Source of the DNA: Microvirga vignae
Lineage (GTDB): Bacteria > Pseudomonadota > Alphaproteobacteria > Rhizobiales > Beijerinckiaceae
Length of the DNA stretch: 64,000 bases
Assembly: GCF_001017175.1 (NCBI RefSeq)
Contig: NZ_LCYG01000003.1
Coordinates: 1 to 64,000, forward strand
Direction: 5' to 3'
The position numbers and the translations under genes were made by a program. This document shows positions 26,694 to 36,279 of the stretch, piece after piece. Below the pieces are notes generated by a model. It was not told where the DNA came from. It saw nothing but the letters and a program-made list of their open reading frames with translations, and made no database searches. Within the stretch, counting starts at the first letter, position 1. Each line of letters starts with the position of its first letter.

Positions 26694-27710
26694 ATGGCTC
26701 TTGTCGAAATTGAAAATCTGTCGGTCGAATTTCCGACCCAAGGCGGCATCATGCGTGCCGTGGACGGCGTGAGCCTCAAGCTCGAAGAGGGCGAGGTTCT
26801 CGGCGTCGTGGGCGAATCCGGTTCCGGCAAAAGCGTGACGATGCTGGCCCTCATGGGCCTCATCCCCTTCCCCGGCCGCGTGAGGGCCGACAAGCTCACC
26901 TTCAACGGCCGCGACCTCCTGACAATCTCCGAGAAGGAGCGACGCAAGCTCACGGGCAAGGACGTCGCCATGATCTTCCAGGAGCCGACCACCAGCCTGA
27001 ACCCGTCCTTCACCGTCGGGTTCCAGCTCACCGAGACACTGCGCCTGCATGAGGGCATGGATCGCAAGGCGGCTGAGCGCCGGGCCATCGAGCTCCTCAG
27101 CCAGGTTGGTATTCCCTCGCCGGAAAGCCGCCTCTCCGCGTATCCGCACCAGCTCTCCGGCGGCATGAACCAGCGCGTCATGATCGCGATGGCGATTGCG
27201 TGCAATCCGAAGCTTCTGATCGCGGACGAGCCCACCACCGCTCTTGATGTGACGATTCAGGCGCAGATCCTCGATCTGCTCATGAATCTGCAGAAGGAGC
27301 GCAAAATGGGCCTCGTCATGATCACGCACAACATGGGCGTCGTCGCCGACACCGCTCAGCGCGTGATGGTGATGTATGCGGGCCAGATCATGGAGGAGCG
27401 CTCCGCTGCCGACCTCTTCGCCTCACCGCAGCACCCCTACACCGCAGCGCTTCTCGCTGCGCTCCCCGAGCGCAGCGAAGGCGGACGTCTTGCGACGATC
27501 CCCGGCGTGGTGCCCGGTCTCTACGATCGTCCGAAGGGCTGCCTGTTCAGCCCGCGCTGCGCCTATGCCACCGAGCATTCGCGCAATGTGCGGCCCGAGT
27601 TGCGTCCCTGGGCCAGTGGCCATATCCGCTGCCATTACCCGCTCGGCGATCCGAACCGGAACGCCGCCATCCATCACGATCATCCCCTAAAGACGGAGGC
27701 CGCGTCGTGA
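26694..27710 (+). CDS. Peptide ABC importer ATPase 1 (DppD-like)
   Basis: A 338-residue ATPase. Walker [10 protein letters not shown] (about 40-48), Q-loop [10 protein letters not shown], signature LSGGMNQR, Walker [13 protein letters not shown] and switch His ITHNMG are all present. The C-terminal oligopeptide/dipeptide transporter domain (about 240-320) holds Cys residues in [10 protein letters not shown] and RCHYPLG. In some OppD/DppD proteins such cysteines bind an Fe-S cluster, so that is possible here. It overlaps the next ATPase gene by 4 bp and should heterodimerise with it. Confidence 0.94.
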   Translation: MALVEIENLSVEFPTQGGIMRAVDGVSLKLEEGEVLGVVGESGSGKSVTMLALMGLIPFPGRVRADKLTFNGRDLLTISEKERRKLTGKDVAMIFQEPTTSLNPSFTVGFQLTETLRLHEGMDRKAAERRAIELLSQVGIPSPESRLSAYPHQLSGGMNQRVMIAMAIACNPKLLIADEPTTALDVTIQAQILDLLMNLQKERKMGLVMITHNMGVVADTAQRVMVMYAGQIMEERSAADLFASPQHPYTAALLAALPERSEGGRLATIPGVVPGLYDRPKGCLFSPRCAYATEHSRNVRPELRPWASGHIRCHYPLGDPNRNAAIHHDHPLKTEAAS

Positions 27711-28690
27711 GCGCTCCCGTTGTTGAAGCCAAGAACCTGAAGCAGATCTACAAGATCAAGCGCGGCCTCTTCAAGGAACCCGCTCAGCTGCAGGCTGTCG
27801 GCGGCATCACGTTTTCCATCGAGCCCGGCAAGACGCTGGCCGTCGTGGGCGAATCCGGCTGTGGCAAGTCCACGCTTGCCCGCATGGTGACCCTCATCGA
27901 AAAGCCGACGGAGGGACAACTCTCCCTCGATGGCATCGATGCGGTGAACCCGCCGTCGAACTACGCCAAGGAGCTGCGCCGCATGGTGCAGCTGGTGTTC
28001 CAGAATCCTTACGGCTCGCTCAACCCGCGCAAGAAAGTTGGCACGATCCTGGAGGAGCCGCTCGTCATCAACACCAGCCTCTCCTCGGCCGAACGCAAGG
28101 AGCGGGTGCGCGCGATGATGGCGAAGGTGGGCCTGCGTCCCGAGCACTACAACCGCTATCCGCACATGTTCTCCGGCGGCCAGCGCCAGCGTATCGCGAT
28201 TGCGCGCGCGCTGATGCTCTCGCCGAAGCTCGTGGTGGCGGACGAGCCGGTCTCGGCGCTCGACGTGTCGATCCAGGCGCAGGTGCTGAATCTTCTCGCC
28301 GATCTGCAGCAGGAGATGGGTCTCGCCTATCTCTTCATCTCGCACGATCTCGGCGTCGTCCGGCACATCGCCCATGACGTGCTCGTCATGTACCTTGGCC
28401 ATGCGGTCGAGCATGGGCCGAAGGAGAAGATCTACGCCCGTCCGCTGCATCCCTATACGCAGGCGCTTCTCTCCTCCACGCCCGGCATCACTGGCGTGAA
28501 ACGCAAGCGCATTGTGCTGAAAGGCGAGCTCCCCTCGCCTCTCAACCCGCCGAAGGGTTGCGTGTTCTCGACACGCTGCCCCTATGTGACGGATCGCTGC
28601 AAGGTGGAACGCCCACAGCTTCGCGAGCTCGACGGCCGGCAGGTCGCCTGCCACTACGCCGAGAACTTCCTGAAGGAACAGGCGGCTTAG
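27707..28690 (+). CDS. Peptide ABC importer ATPase 2 (DppF-like)
   Basis: A 327-residue ATPase, partner of the DppD-like protein. Walker [11 protein letters not shown]-loop [10 protein letters not shown], signature FSGGQRQR, Walker [13 protein letters not shown] and switch HDLGV are intact. The C-terminal domain repeats the Cys pattern ([22 protein letters not shown]). It is the last gene of the five-gene dpp-like operon. Its TAG stop (28688-28690) belongs to the left end of a repeat element. Confidence 0.94.
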   Translation: MSAPVVEAKNLKQIYKIKRGLFKEPAQLQAVGGITFSIEPGKTLAVVGESGCGKSTLARMVTLIEKPTEGQLSLDGIDAVNPPSNYAKELRRMVQLVFQNPYGSLNPRKKVGTILEEPLVINTSLSSAERKERVRAMMAKVGLRPEHYNRYPHMFSGGQRQRIAIARALMLSPKLVVADEPVSALDVSIQAQVLNLLADLQQEMGLAYLFISHDLGVVRHIAHDVLVMYLGHAVEHGPKEKIYARPLHPYTQALLSSTPGITGVKRKRIVLKGELPSPLNPPKGCVFSTRCPYVTDRCKVERPQLRELDGRQVACHYAENFLKEQAA

Positions 28691-28783
28691 AGCATTTTCC
28701 GGCGAAGTGGATCCGGTTCGCCGTCAGAAAATGCGGCAGAACAACGAAGAGAGCCGATTCCACCCCAGTGGAAACGGCTCTAA
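28688..28783. repeat. Palindromic intergenic element, variant (copy C)
   Basis: A variant of the window's repeat family: TAGAGCATTTTCCGGCGAAG ... CAGAAAATGCGG (28688-28737) followed by a second dyad GAGCCGATTCCACCCCAGTG ... GGCTCT (28751-28781). It lies between the convergent DppF-like and AI-2E-family genes, can fold into two stable hairpins, and may serve as a bidirectional transcript end. Its first TAG is the stop of the upstream gene. Confidence 0.75.
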
Positions 28784-28785
28784 AT

Positions 28786-30810
28786 TCAAGCGGGCAGCGG
28801 CAGGCGCTTTCCTGCCGCTGCCCCGTTGGCTGCCTGACCCGTCGTGACGGCTTCAGGCAGCTGTTCCTCTCCCGTGGCGGCCTTCAGGCATTGCACCACC
28901 GCATCGCGCATCGACGAGACGTAGTAATCCGCTCCCAATGTCGCGCGCATCGTCTCACTTTTCAAAACCGCATCTTCCGCAGGCCACAGGCCCACGAGAA
29001 TGGGCGCCTTGGGCGCCTTCTTCCTCAAGCGCCGCAGCAGATAGCGCAGATGCGCGGGCGTGCCGCTGATCTCCAGATAGCTGATGCACACCATCTGCAC
29101 GCCGGTCATGTCGAGATTGTAGATCGCCGAGCGTGACACCGCTTCGTGAGGGACGAGACGGCTCCCGAGCCCATGCTTATTCAAGAGCTGCGCCAGCATC
29201 TCGGATGCCGCCTCGTCGAGAGGACCGCGACCTGCGATGCACATGACGGCGCCTTCGGCTTTCCACGCCTCGGAGATCTTATCCTCGTGAGGCATCTCGC
29301 CAACGACGGCGGGCCCCTTGATCGCAGGCTTCTCGCTTGGCGGGGGCGCCACCGGCTCATCCGCGGTCTCATGCGGTGGCGGCTCGACATCCTCGTGAGA
29401 GCCAAGATCCTGCACGAGGGCCTTGATCACATCGCGTACCTGATCAAGCTGGCGATGGGTCAGCACGCCACGTGTCGCGTCATTGGCAGCAAGTTGAAGC
29501 CCTTTGAGAGCCACCTCATCGTAGTAGGATGTGAGTGAGCGCTCTTTCAGCAGAATTTCTGCCGAATCCAGTGCCTCGTCGGGATCGCCGGCGAGCATGC
29601 GCTGATAGAGATTTTCTGCGGGCGTCAGAGCAGGTCTATCGCCAAGCAGCACATCAAGAAATTCGAGCCGCTCAACGTGGCGTCCCAGCACCACGAGGCA
29701 CAGGGTGAGAGGCGTTGCGATGAGCAGTCCCACCGGGCCCCAGATCCACGTCCAGAAGATCGCCGAAATAACGACGGCGAAAGGCGACAGGCCGGTGCTC
29801 TGCCCATAGACGATGGGCTCGACCACGTGACCCATCAGGGGTTCGCCGATCACGAACAGAGCCAGCGTCATGAGGGCCATGGACCAGCCGGGATCGACGG
29901 CGGCGGCAAGAAGAATCGGAGGGGCGGCGGCCACGAACGAGCCAATATAGGGCACGAAGCGCATGAGCGCCGCGAAAACGCCCCACAGGGCCGGGCTCGG
30001 CACGCCGATCAGCCAAAGGCCGATACCGGCAACCAGGCCGAAGGCCGCGTTTAGCGCAAGCTGAGTGAGGAAGTAGCGGCTCAAGCGTCGCGCGCCATCG
30101 TCCATGGCCGCCGTGGTGCGGTGCAGGTCGCTCGAGCCGAACAGGCGGATCATGCGGTCACGCAGATCCTCGCGCTGCATGAGGATGAAGACCAGCACAA
30201 CGAACACAATGCCCATGGTGGCCAGAGGCTCGAGCAGGGGCAGCAGGAAATTGCGTGCGACCTGCGCCGGTGTGGGCTCCGGCTCATGCACCTCCACAGG
30301 CATCGGCTTCGGCTCTTCCGGCGCAGGTGCTGCTGCGCTGGGAGAGGCAGGAGCCTGTGCTTCCGCAGGCTGCTCTCCCACGGCCTTGTCGAATCGACGG
30401 CCGAAATCCCGGAGCATGGTCGGCAGCTTGCCCAACGTTCCCTCCCGCAGGGAGCCGACCTTTCTCTCGATTGTGGTCTGATAGCGCGGAATGTCCGAGG
30501 CAAGGCCTGCCAGCTGGAACCCGATGAGGCCGCCAAGAGAAACGATGATCCCGAGCGTCACGAGCACCGCGATGATGACTGACGTGACGCGGCCCAGATG
30601 CCATTTGCGCATCAGGTCGACGAAGGGGGCGAGCACGAAGGCGAGCAGGATCGCGAGCACCACGGGCAGGAAGACATCCTGTCCCACATAGAGCGCTGCC
30701 AGTATGACCACGCCTACCGCAAGGGTCAGCAATCCGGACAGGCCCGGAACGCCGGGAGGCTGAATCTCCGTCTCTGAGGGTGGCGGGACGGGTAAGCGGG
30801 CGGGAGGCAT
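28786..30810 (-). CDS. AI-2E/YdiK-family transporter with C-terminal cytoplasmic domain
   Basis: A 674-residue membrane protein, about twice the usual 340-380 of the AI-2E (TqsA/YdiK/PerM) family. Residues about 25-390 hold the permease core with 7-8 TM segments, the family stretch RFVPYIGSFVAAAPPILLAA and the TM8 region WGPVGLLIATPLTL. A Pro/Ala/Glu-rich insert sits at about 150-185. Residues about 400-480 are helical, 485-515 a Pro-rich linker, and 520-650 an alpha/beta domain (VMCIAGRGPLDEAASEML, PHEAVSR, MVCISYLEISG, PILVGLWPAED) resembling a Rossmann or B12-binding-like fold without the cobalamin His motif DxHxxG. Function of the fused domain unknown. Confidence 0.85.
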   Translation of the reverse strand: MPPARLPVPPPSETEIQPPGVPGLSGLLTLAVGVVILAALYVGQDVFLPVVLAILLAFVLAPFVDLMRKWHLGRVTSVIIAVLVTLGIIVSLGGLIGFQLAGLASDIPRYQTTIERKVGSLREGTLGKLPTMLRDFGRRFDKAVGEQPAEAQAPASPSAAAPAPEEPKPMPVEVHEPEPTPAQVARNFLLPLLEPLATMGIVFVVLVFILMQREDLRDRMIRLFGSSDLHRTTAAMDDGARRLSRYFLTQLALNAAFGLVAGIGLWLIGVPSPALWGVFAALMRFVPYIGSFVAAAPPILLAAAVDPGWSMALMTLALFVIGEPLMGHVVEPIVYGQSTGLSPFAVVISAIFWTWIWGPVGLLIATPLTLCLVVLGRHVERLEFLDVLLGDRPALTPAENLYQRMLAGDPDEALDSAEILLKERSLTSYYDEVALKGLQLAANDATRGVLTHRQLDQVRDVIKALVQDLGSHEDVEPPPHETADEPVAPPPSEKPAIKGPAVVGEMPHEDKISEAWKAEGAVMCIAGRGPLDEAASEMLAQLLNKHGLGSRLVPHEAVSRSAIYNLDMTGVQMVCISYLEISGTPAHLRYLLRRLRKKAPKAPILVGLWPAEDAVLKSETMRATLGADYYVSSMRDAVVQCLKAATGEEQLPEAVTTGQAANGAAAGKRLPLPA

Positions 30811-30992
30811 CGTTGTTCAGTCTCTGCTGGCAGCGAGGATATCTCGCCGGTCAGCAAACAACGTATGGACCCGCAAAACGATCCTTGGCCGTTCAGGCCG
30901 AGGCAAACTTGAGACCTTTTGCCATCTGGGGGCCGGGGCCGTTCATCCCCATCTCAAGACTATCCCAGGTCTATTCCCGCGAACTTCAGCCC

Positions 30993-31772
30993 ATGTCGCT
31001 CACGAGACGCAGCCTTCTGGTCGGTGCGGCTCTTGCCGCCTCTTCCCCTCTTCATGCCCAACAGGACCAAGCCCAAAAGATGCCGGTGACGGAGAAACGC
31101 AACACCTTCACGAGCGGTGGCAAGACCATTGCCGTCGAGACCTTTCAGGCTGCCGGCGGCGCAGCCCGCCCTTCCGTGCTCATGCTGCACGGTGCGGACG
31201 GGTTGAGCTACAACACGGAGTATCGCCAGGGTGCTCGGGGCGTGGCCGCAGCCGGCTATCAGGTGCACCTTGTCCATTACCTGGACCGCACAGGCGAGAA
31301 GCGGGCCTCCTTCGCCACCCTGTTCCAGAACTTCATGCCCTGGATGAACACGGTGCAGGATGCGCTGACCTTTGCGTCCAACCACCCTGGAGCGGATGCA
31401 AGCCGCATCGGCATCATCGGCATTTCGCTGGGTGCGGCGCTCGGCCTCGCCGTCTCTTCGACAGACCCGCGCGTGAAGACGCTCGTGAACTATTTCGGTC
31501 CTCTGCCCCAGGGCGCGGTTGCCACCACCTCGCGCCTGCCGCCGACCCTGGTTCTGCACGGCTCAGCCGATCCCATCGTGCCGGTGGCGAACGCCTATGC
31601 GGTTGAGGCACTGCTACGCCAGCAGAACGTGCCGCATGAGGTGAGGGTCTATCCAGGCCAGGGCCACGGCTTCCGGGGAGCGGCGGAAAAGGATGCCACG
31701 CAGCGGGCGCTCGCCTTCCTGCACCGTCATCTGGCCGGCGCCGACACGGCGCCTCTTCCGATGGGCGGCTAG
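30993..31772 (+). CDS. Exported dienelactone-hydrolase-family alpha/beta hydrolase
   Basis: A 259-residue alpha/beta hydrolase. The N-terminus MSLTRRSLLVGAALAASSPL has a twin-Arg followed by a hydrophobic stretch and AQQ, so Tat or Sec export to the periplasm is likely. Catalytic triad: nucleophile Ser in GIIGISLGAALG (a GxSxG where true dienelactone hydrolases have Cys), Asp in GSADPIVPV, His in GQGHGF. The oxyanion region is LMLHGADGL. The ATG at 30993 begins the signal peptide; the frame extends further upstream through the divergent promoter and is not used. Substrate unknown. Its TAG stop lies in a repeat element. Confidence 0.88.
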   Translation: MSLTRRSLLVGAALAASSPLHAQQDQAQKMPVTEKRNTFTSGGKTIAVETFQAAGGAARPSVLMLHGADGLSYNTEYRQGARGVAAAGYQVHLVHYLDRTGEKRASFATLFQNFMPWMNTVQDALTFASNHPGADASRIGIIGISLGAALGLAVSSTDPRVKTLVNYFGPLPQGAVATTSRLPPTLVLHGSADPIVPVANAYAVEALLRQQNVPHEVRVYPGQGHGFRGAAEKDATQRALAFLHRHLAGADTAPLPMGG

Positions 31773-31887
31773 AGCCTCGGACAAGAAAAGTGGACTTGCG
31801 CTCTTGGGATCGATCCGATGCTCCCTTCATAGAGCAGCGAATCGTCATGCGCGGAAAACCGGGTCCACTTTTCCGCACGATGCGCTA
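31770..31887. repeat. Two-module palindromic intergenic element (copy D)
   Basis: Module 1 begins TAGAGCCTCGGACAAGAAAA and ends ATCGATCCGATGCTC (31770-31823). Module 2 runs from GAGCAGCGAATCG to CACGATGCGCTA (31831-31887) with the core GGAAAACCGGGTCCACTTTT. It supplies the stop codon of the upstream hydrolase gene and ends 40 bp before the M3 peptidase start. Confidence 0.85.
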
Positions 31888-31927
31888 AGGTCGCTACAAC
31901 TCAATCAACCCAAACTCCCAGCGGAGC

Positions 31928-34006
31928 ATGTCGGCAATGGCATCCAGCGCGAATCTCTCGAGCAATCCCCTTCTTTCCACTTGGAACACGCCCTTCACCC
32001 TTCCACCCTTCGAGAGCATTCGTCCTGAGCATTACAAGCGTGCCTTCGACCACGCGTTAGCGGAACAGCAATCTGAGATCGCAGCAATCGCCGGGAGCAC
32101 AGAGGAGCCTACCTTCGCCAACACTATTGAGGTTCTGGAACGCAGCGGCGCTACCCTCAAGCGCGTGGGTGGCGTGTTCTTCAACCTCGCAGGATCGCAC
32201 ACCAACGAGGCGATCCAGGCCGCCGAGCGCGAGATGGCGCCGATCCTCGCCAAGCACCGGAACAGCATTTTCATGAACGAGGCGCTCTACAGGCGCGTTG
32301 CTGCTCTGTACGACAAGCGTGAGAGCCTCGGCCTCGATGCACAACAGACTCGCGTCCTCGACCGCTACAACACCATTTTCGTGCGCGCGGGCGCAAAGCT
32401 CGGACCGGAGGAGAAGAAGCGTCTGGCCGCCATTACCGAGCGCCTAGCAAGCCTTGGCACGCAGTTCTCGCAGAATGTCCTGGCGGACGAGAAGTCCTAT
32501 CAGCTCGTGCTCGAGACCGGAGAGGATCTCGCAGGCCTTCCCTCGTTCCTGCGCGAAGCAGCAGCGCAAGCCGCGGAAGAGCGCGGGTTGAGGGGCAAAT
32601 ACGTCATCACCTTGTCGCGCTCCAGCATCGAGCCTTTTCTGCAGTTCTCCAAGCGCCGCGACCTTCGCGAGCAGGCTTTCAAGGCCTGGGCCTCACGCGG
32701 CGACAATGGCAACGCCACCGACAACAAGGCCATCATCGCCGAGATGGCGGCTTTGCGCGTCGAGCGCGCGAAGCTCTTGGGCTATGAGACTTTCGCCGAT
32801 TTCAAACTCTCCGACACCATGGCGAAGACCCCGGATGCCGTGCAGAGGCTCCTGAGCGACGTGTGGACGCCCGCTCGTGCTCGCGCCGAGGCTGAGCGTG
32901 ATGACCTGCAGGCGCTGGCACAGTCACAGGGCGACAACATTGCTATCGAGCCGTGGGACTGGCGCTTCTATGCGGACCAGGTGCGGATGGCGCGCCATAA
33001 CCTCGATGAGGCGACGATCAAGCCTTACTTTCAACTCGACCGGATTATCGAGGCTTCGTTCGAGACCGCGCATCGGCTCTTTGGTCTGAGCTTCCAGGAA
33101 CTGAAGGATTTTCCGAAGTATCATCCGGACATTCGTGCTTGGCAGGTGCTGGATGCGAATGGCAATCACGTTGGTATCTTCATCGGCGATTATTTCGCAC
33201 GTTCATCCAAGCGCAGCGGTGCATGGATGAGCGCCTTCCGCTCCCAGGAGAAACTCACGGGCGACGTGCGGCCCATCATCGTGAACGTCATGAACTTCGC
33301 CAAAGGTGGCGCGGGCGAGCCCTCGCTCCTGAGCTTCGACGATGCGCGCACGCTCTTCCACGAATTCGGCCATGGTCTGCACGGCCTTCTCTCCAACGTG
33401 ACCTACCCGCTCCTGGCTGGCACGGCGGTCTCGACAGACTTCGTGGAATTGCCCTCTCAGCTGTACGAGCACTGGCTGTCGCAGCCGGATATTCTCCGTC
33501 GCTACGCCACCCATTACCGGACGGGCGAGCCGATTCCGGAGGAATTGCTCGAACGCCTGATGGCCGCGCGAAACTTCAACCAAGGCTTTGCCACGGTGGA
33601 ATATCTCGCCTCCGCCTTCGTCGATCTCGAACTTCACCGCCGCAAGGACGTGACAGGGCTCGATGTCTCCGCCTTCGAGAAGGAGATTCTGGAGAAGATC
33701 GGCATGCCGCGCGAGATCATCATGCGTCATCGCACGCCGCACTTTACTCACGTCTTCGCGGGCGACGGCTATTCCGCGGGCTATTACAGTTATCTCTGGT
33801 CGGAGGTGCTGGATGCCGATGCCTTCATGGCCTTCGAGGAAACGGGCGACGTCTTCAACAAGGACATGGCGGAGAAGCTGAAGCGCTTCATCTATTCCGC
33901 CGGCAACCTGCGCGATCCGGCGGAGGCCTACACGGCCTTCCGGGGCCGTCTGCCCACGGCTGACGCGCTTCTGGCCAAGCGCGGACTGGCAGCGCTGTGC
34001 GAATAG
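31928..34006 (+). CDS. M3-family zinc metallopeptidase (oligopeptidase A/dipeptidyl carboxypeptidase)
   Basis: A 692-residue cytoplasmic oligopeptidase of the Dcp/PrlC type. The zinc motif is HEFGH (His478, Glu479, His482), with the third ligand Glu likely in DFVELPSQ about 25 residues later, and the substrate loop HTPHFTHVFAGDGYSAGYYSY-type segment near 610-635. There is no signal peptide. It degrades short peptides, possibly those imported by the dpp-like system 3 kb upstream. ATG codons at 31928 and 31937 are both usable; CGGAG precedes the first. Dcp versus OpdA cannot be settled by eye. Confidence 0.93.
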   Translation: MSAMASSANLSSNPLLSTWNTPFTLPPFESIRPEHYKRAFDHALAEQQSEIAAIAGSTEEPTFANTIEVLERSGATLKRVGGVFFNLAGSHTNEAIQAAEREMAPILAKHRNSIFMNEALYRRVAALYDKRESLGLDAQQTRVLDRYNTIFVRAGAKLGPEEKKRLAAITERLASLGTQFSQNVLADEKSYQLVLETGEDLAGLPSFLREAAAQAAEERGLRGKYVITLSRSSIEPFLQFSKRRDLREQAFKAWASRGDNGNATDNKAIIAEMAALRVERAKLLGYETFADFKLSDTMAKTPDAVQRLLSDVWTPARARAEAERDDLQALAQSQGDNIAIEPWDWRFYADQVRMARHNLDEATIKPYFQLDRIIEASFETAHRLFGLSFQELKDFPKYHPDIRAWQVLDANGNHVGIFIGDYFARSSKRSGAWMSAFRSQEKLTGDVRPIIVNVMNFAKGGAGEPSLLSFDDARTLFHEFGHGLHGLLSNVTYPLLAGTAVSTDFVELPSQLYEHWLSQPDILRRYATHYRTGEPIPEELLERLMAARNFNQGFATVEYLASAFVDLELHRRKDVTGLDVSAFEKEILEKIGMPREIIMRHRTPHFTHVFAGDGYSAGYYSYLWSEVLDADAFMAFEETGDVFNKDMAEKLKRFIYSAGNLRDPAEAYTAFRGRLPTADALLAKRGLAALCE

Positions 34007-34024
34007 CGGGCGTGAAAACGCCTG

Positions 34025-34222
34025 CTAGACCAAAGTGGGGAGAAGCTGCTTCATGCGGCGCGTAAAGCGGAAATGCATCCGCACATTTTGCGGCGGGTTT
34101 CTCGGCGGAGCTACTTCCTTGGGCTGAAGAGACGAAGCGGAAGGGCTTTGACGCAGGACGCTCAAGAGGAAAGCCATTCCCTTGGGATCGGTTTCCAGGG
34201 CTTTCGCATCGAGCACAGGCAT
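34025..34222 (-). CDS. Small hypothetical protein
   Basis: A 65-residue frame beginning MPVLDAKALETDPKGMAFLL and rich in basic and Pro residues at the C-terminus. The ATG at 34222 has GGGA nine bases upstream; another ATG at 34231 sits too close to that site. I do not recognise the family. The N-terminal half looks like a structured amphipathic segment, and the gap it fills (34007-34305) holds no other gene. It could still be a chance ORF. Confidence 0.4.
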   Translation of the reverse strand: MPVLDAKALETDPKGMAFLLSVLRQSPSASSLQPKEVAPPRNPPQNVRMHFRFTRRMKQLLPTLV

Positions 34223-34305
34223 AGGGAGCATTCCCTTCTTGGTTGGTGTTTTTTACGGAACGCAACACAGCAGGAAAAACGGCCAACTTGTGGCAAAGTT
34301 CCCGA

Positions 34306-35316
34306 CTAGATGGAGAACCTGAGCTCACTGACCTGCTTTGAAACCTGCCCCGGCTCGAGAATTGACGACGGAAAATGGGCGATATTGGGGCTATCCGGAA
34401 ACCGCTGAGGTTCCAGGCAGAGGCCTGCATGACGGCCATATTGCGCGCCGTTGAGGCCGGAAACGGGCATGTTGATGAGATGACCCGCATAGAACTGGAC
34501 GCCCGGCTCGGTCGTCCAGAGTTCCATGTTCAGCCCATTCCCCGGAGATTTGAGAACCGCCGCCTGACGGAGTACCCCATAAGAGCCGCGCAGCACGTAA
34601 TTCGTATCGTAGAGGGTGTCGTCGTTGATCAACTCGGCGCCAACGGGCCTTAAACTGGTGAAATCGTAAGCCGTATCCGCCACGGGCCTGATTTCGCCTG
34701 TGGGAATGAGATCGGGATGCGTCGGCGTGATGTAATCGGCCGCGATCATTAGCTGATGGGAGAGAATGTCCGCGCTGCCATCCAGATTGAAATAGCCATG
34801 CGTGGTGAGATTGACCGGGGTCGGGCGGTCGGTGATGGCCGTCAGTTCGATCCGTACTGTGGCCAAAGGCAGCAAGGTATAGGTGCAGGTGGCGATCAGG
34901 CGTCCCGGATAGCCCATGTCTCCGTCTTCGGAGACGAGGCTCAGGGTGACGCTGGACTCGCTGTGCTCGACGAGGCTCCAGAGCCGCGTGCCGAAGCCCC
35001 TGGAGCCGCCATGAAGCTGATTGGGTCCCTCATTCGCGTCAAGCTTGTAGGTTTCATCATTCAGCGTGAACCGGGCCCCGCCGATGCGGTTGGCATGACG
35101 TCCCACGACGGCTCCGAAATAGGGCGAGTGGGCGATGTAATCCTCGATGGAGTTCAGCCCCAGCAGCACCCTCTGCGGCCCGTTCCCCGTCGGCACGACG
35201 AGGTCGCGGATCACGGCACCCCAGGTCAGCACGCGCATCTCAACCCCGTCGGGGCCGGCCAGCGTGATCTGCAGGACATCCTCTCCATCGACGGAGCCGA
35301 ACCGTTCGATCGCCAT
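34306..35316 (-). CDS. galM: Aldose 1-epimerase (mutarotase)
   Basis: Interconverts alpha and beta anomers of aldoses. The 336-residue protein has the usual family length. Catalytic residues are visible: His in NRIGGARF/QLHGGSRGF region, the general-acid His in NLTTHGYFNLDG, and the general-base Glu in HAGLCLEPQRFPDSPN. The N-terminal part has VLTWGAVIRDLVVP. It starts 4 bp after the stop of the SMP-30 lactonase gene and is probably co-transcribed, so both likely process a sugar such as galactose, arabinose or glucose and its aldonolactone. Confidence 0.93.
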   Translation of the reverse strand: MAIERFGSVDGEDVLQITLAGPDGVEMRVLTWGAVIRDLVVPTGNGPQRVLLGLNSIEDYIAHSPYFGAVVGRHANRIGGARFTLNDETYKLDANEGPNQLHGGSRGFGTRLWSLVEHSESSVTLSLVSEDGDMGYPGRLIATCTYTLLPLATVRIELTAITDRPTPVNLTTHGYFNLDGSADILSHQLMIAADYITPTHPDLIPTGEIRPVADTAYDFTSLRPVGAELINDDTLYDTNYVLRGSYGVLRQAAVLKSPGNGLNMELWTTEPGVQFYAGHLINMPVSGLNGAQYGRHAGLCLEPQRFPDSPNIAHFPSSILEPGQVSKQVSELRFSI

Positions 35317-35320
35317 GATC

Positions 35321-36202
35321 TCACCCTTCGAAGATGTTGGTCTTCAGGCCTCTGATGCCGCCGGTCTCGACCTTGAAGAGATGGCCCGCCATGGGATCCT
35401 CATGGGGATCGCGGCCGATGGCGGCGGTGGTGATGTAGAGCGTGGTCAGGTCCGGCCCGCCGAAGGCGCATTTCGTGACCTGCGCGGTCGGCACCGGTAC
35501 GGTACGCTCCACCGATCCGTCAGGAGCAAAGCGCGTGATGCGCGAGCCACCCCAGTGACAGACCCAGACATAGCCTTCCGCATCCACGGCCATGCCGTCC
35601 GGATGGCCCCAACCTTCCTCGAAATGCACAAAGCGCCGCCGCTCGCCCACTTGGCCCCCGCTCATGTCGAAGGCATAGATCATGCCGTTCACCGTATCGG
35701 TGGCATAGAGAATCTGCCCGTCATGACTGAAGGCGGGGCCGTTGGTGACGATGAAGCCGGAATGGAACCGGCTCAGTTCCTTTCCATCCCAACGCCAGAA
35801 GGAGCCGCTCTCGTCCGTCTCCTCATCATGCATGGTGCCGAAATAGATCGCGCCATCCGGCCCCGCATATCCGTCGTTGATGCGGTTGCCGGGAAGGTCT
35901 TTTTCCGGCGCAATGATGGGCTCGGCTTCGCCCGTCTTCAGGTTGAAACGGGAAAGGCCTGACTTGAAACCAGCCACCACGACATCGGGATCGGGGGTGA
36001 GCGCGATGAAGCCGATGCGCTCCGGTGCCGCGATACGCGAATGCTCGTTCGACTCCGGATGGTAGCGCCACACGGCCGGGTTCTTGATATCGACCCAGAA
36101 CAGGGTGTTGGCGCGCTCGTCCCACACAGGCCCTTCGCCGAGCACGCAGGCGCTTGCCACCGCCACATGTGGCGTCTGAGGGTGAACGATGGGATTTGTC
36201 AT
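35321..36202 (-). CDS. SMP-30/gluconolactonase-family lactonase
   Basis: A 293-residue six-bladed beta-propeller lactonase. Metal-binding residues are visible in the expected places: Glu in LGEGPVWDE, Asn in NRINDGYAGPDGAIYFGTM, Asn in VTNGPAFSHDGQILY and Asp in GHPDGMAVDAEGYVWV. It hydrolyses an aldonolactone to the aldonic acid in oxidative sugar pathways (arabinose, galactose, xylose or glucose). It lies upstream of, and almost abuts, the aldose epimerase gene. No sugar dehydrogenase or dehydratase is adjacent, so the sugar is unknown. The ATG at 36202 is preceded by AAAGGGGA. Confidence 0.92.
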   Translation of the reverse strand: MTNPIVHPQTPHVAVASACVLGEGPVWDERANTLFWVDIKNPAVWRYHPESNEHSRIAAPERIGFIALTPDPDVVVAGFKSGLSRFNLKTGEAEPIIAPEKDLPGNRINDGYAGPDGAIYFGTMHDEETDESGSFWRWDGKELSRFHSGFIVTNGPAFSHDGQILYATDTVNGMIYAFDMSGGQVGERRRFVHFEEGWGHPDGMAVDAEGYVWVCHWGGSRITRFAPDGSVERTVPVPTAQVTKCAFGGPDLTTLYITTAAIGRDPHEDPMAGHLFKVETGGIRGLKTNIFEG

Positions 36203-36279
36203 GATGTCCCCTTTTCAAATCAGGCGGCCCGCCGTCATCCGCGCCTGCCGGTAACGAGCACAGGGCGGACGCGGTTCAA

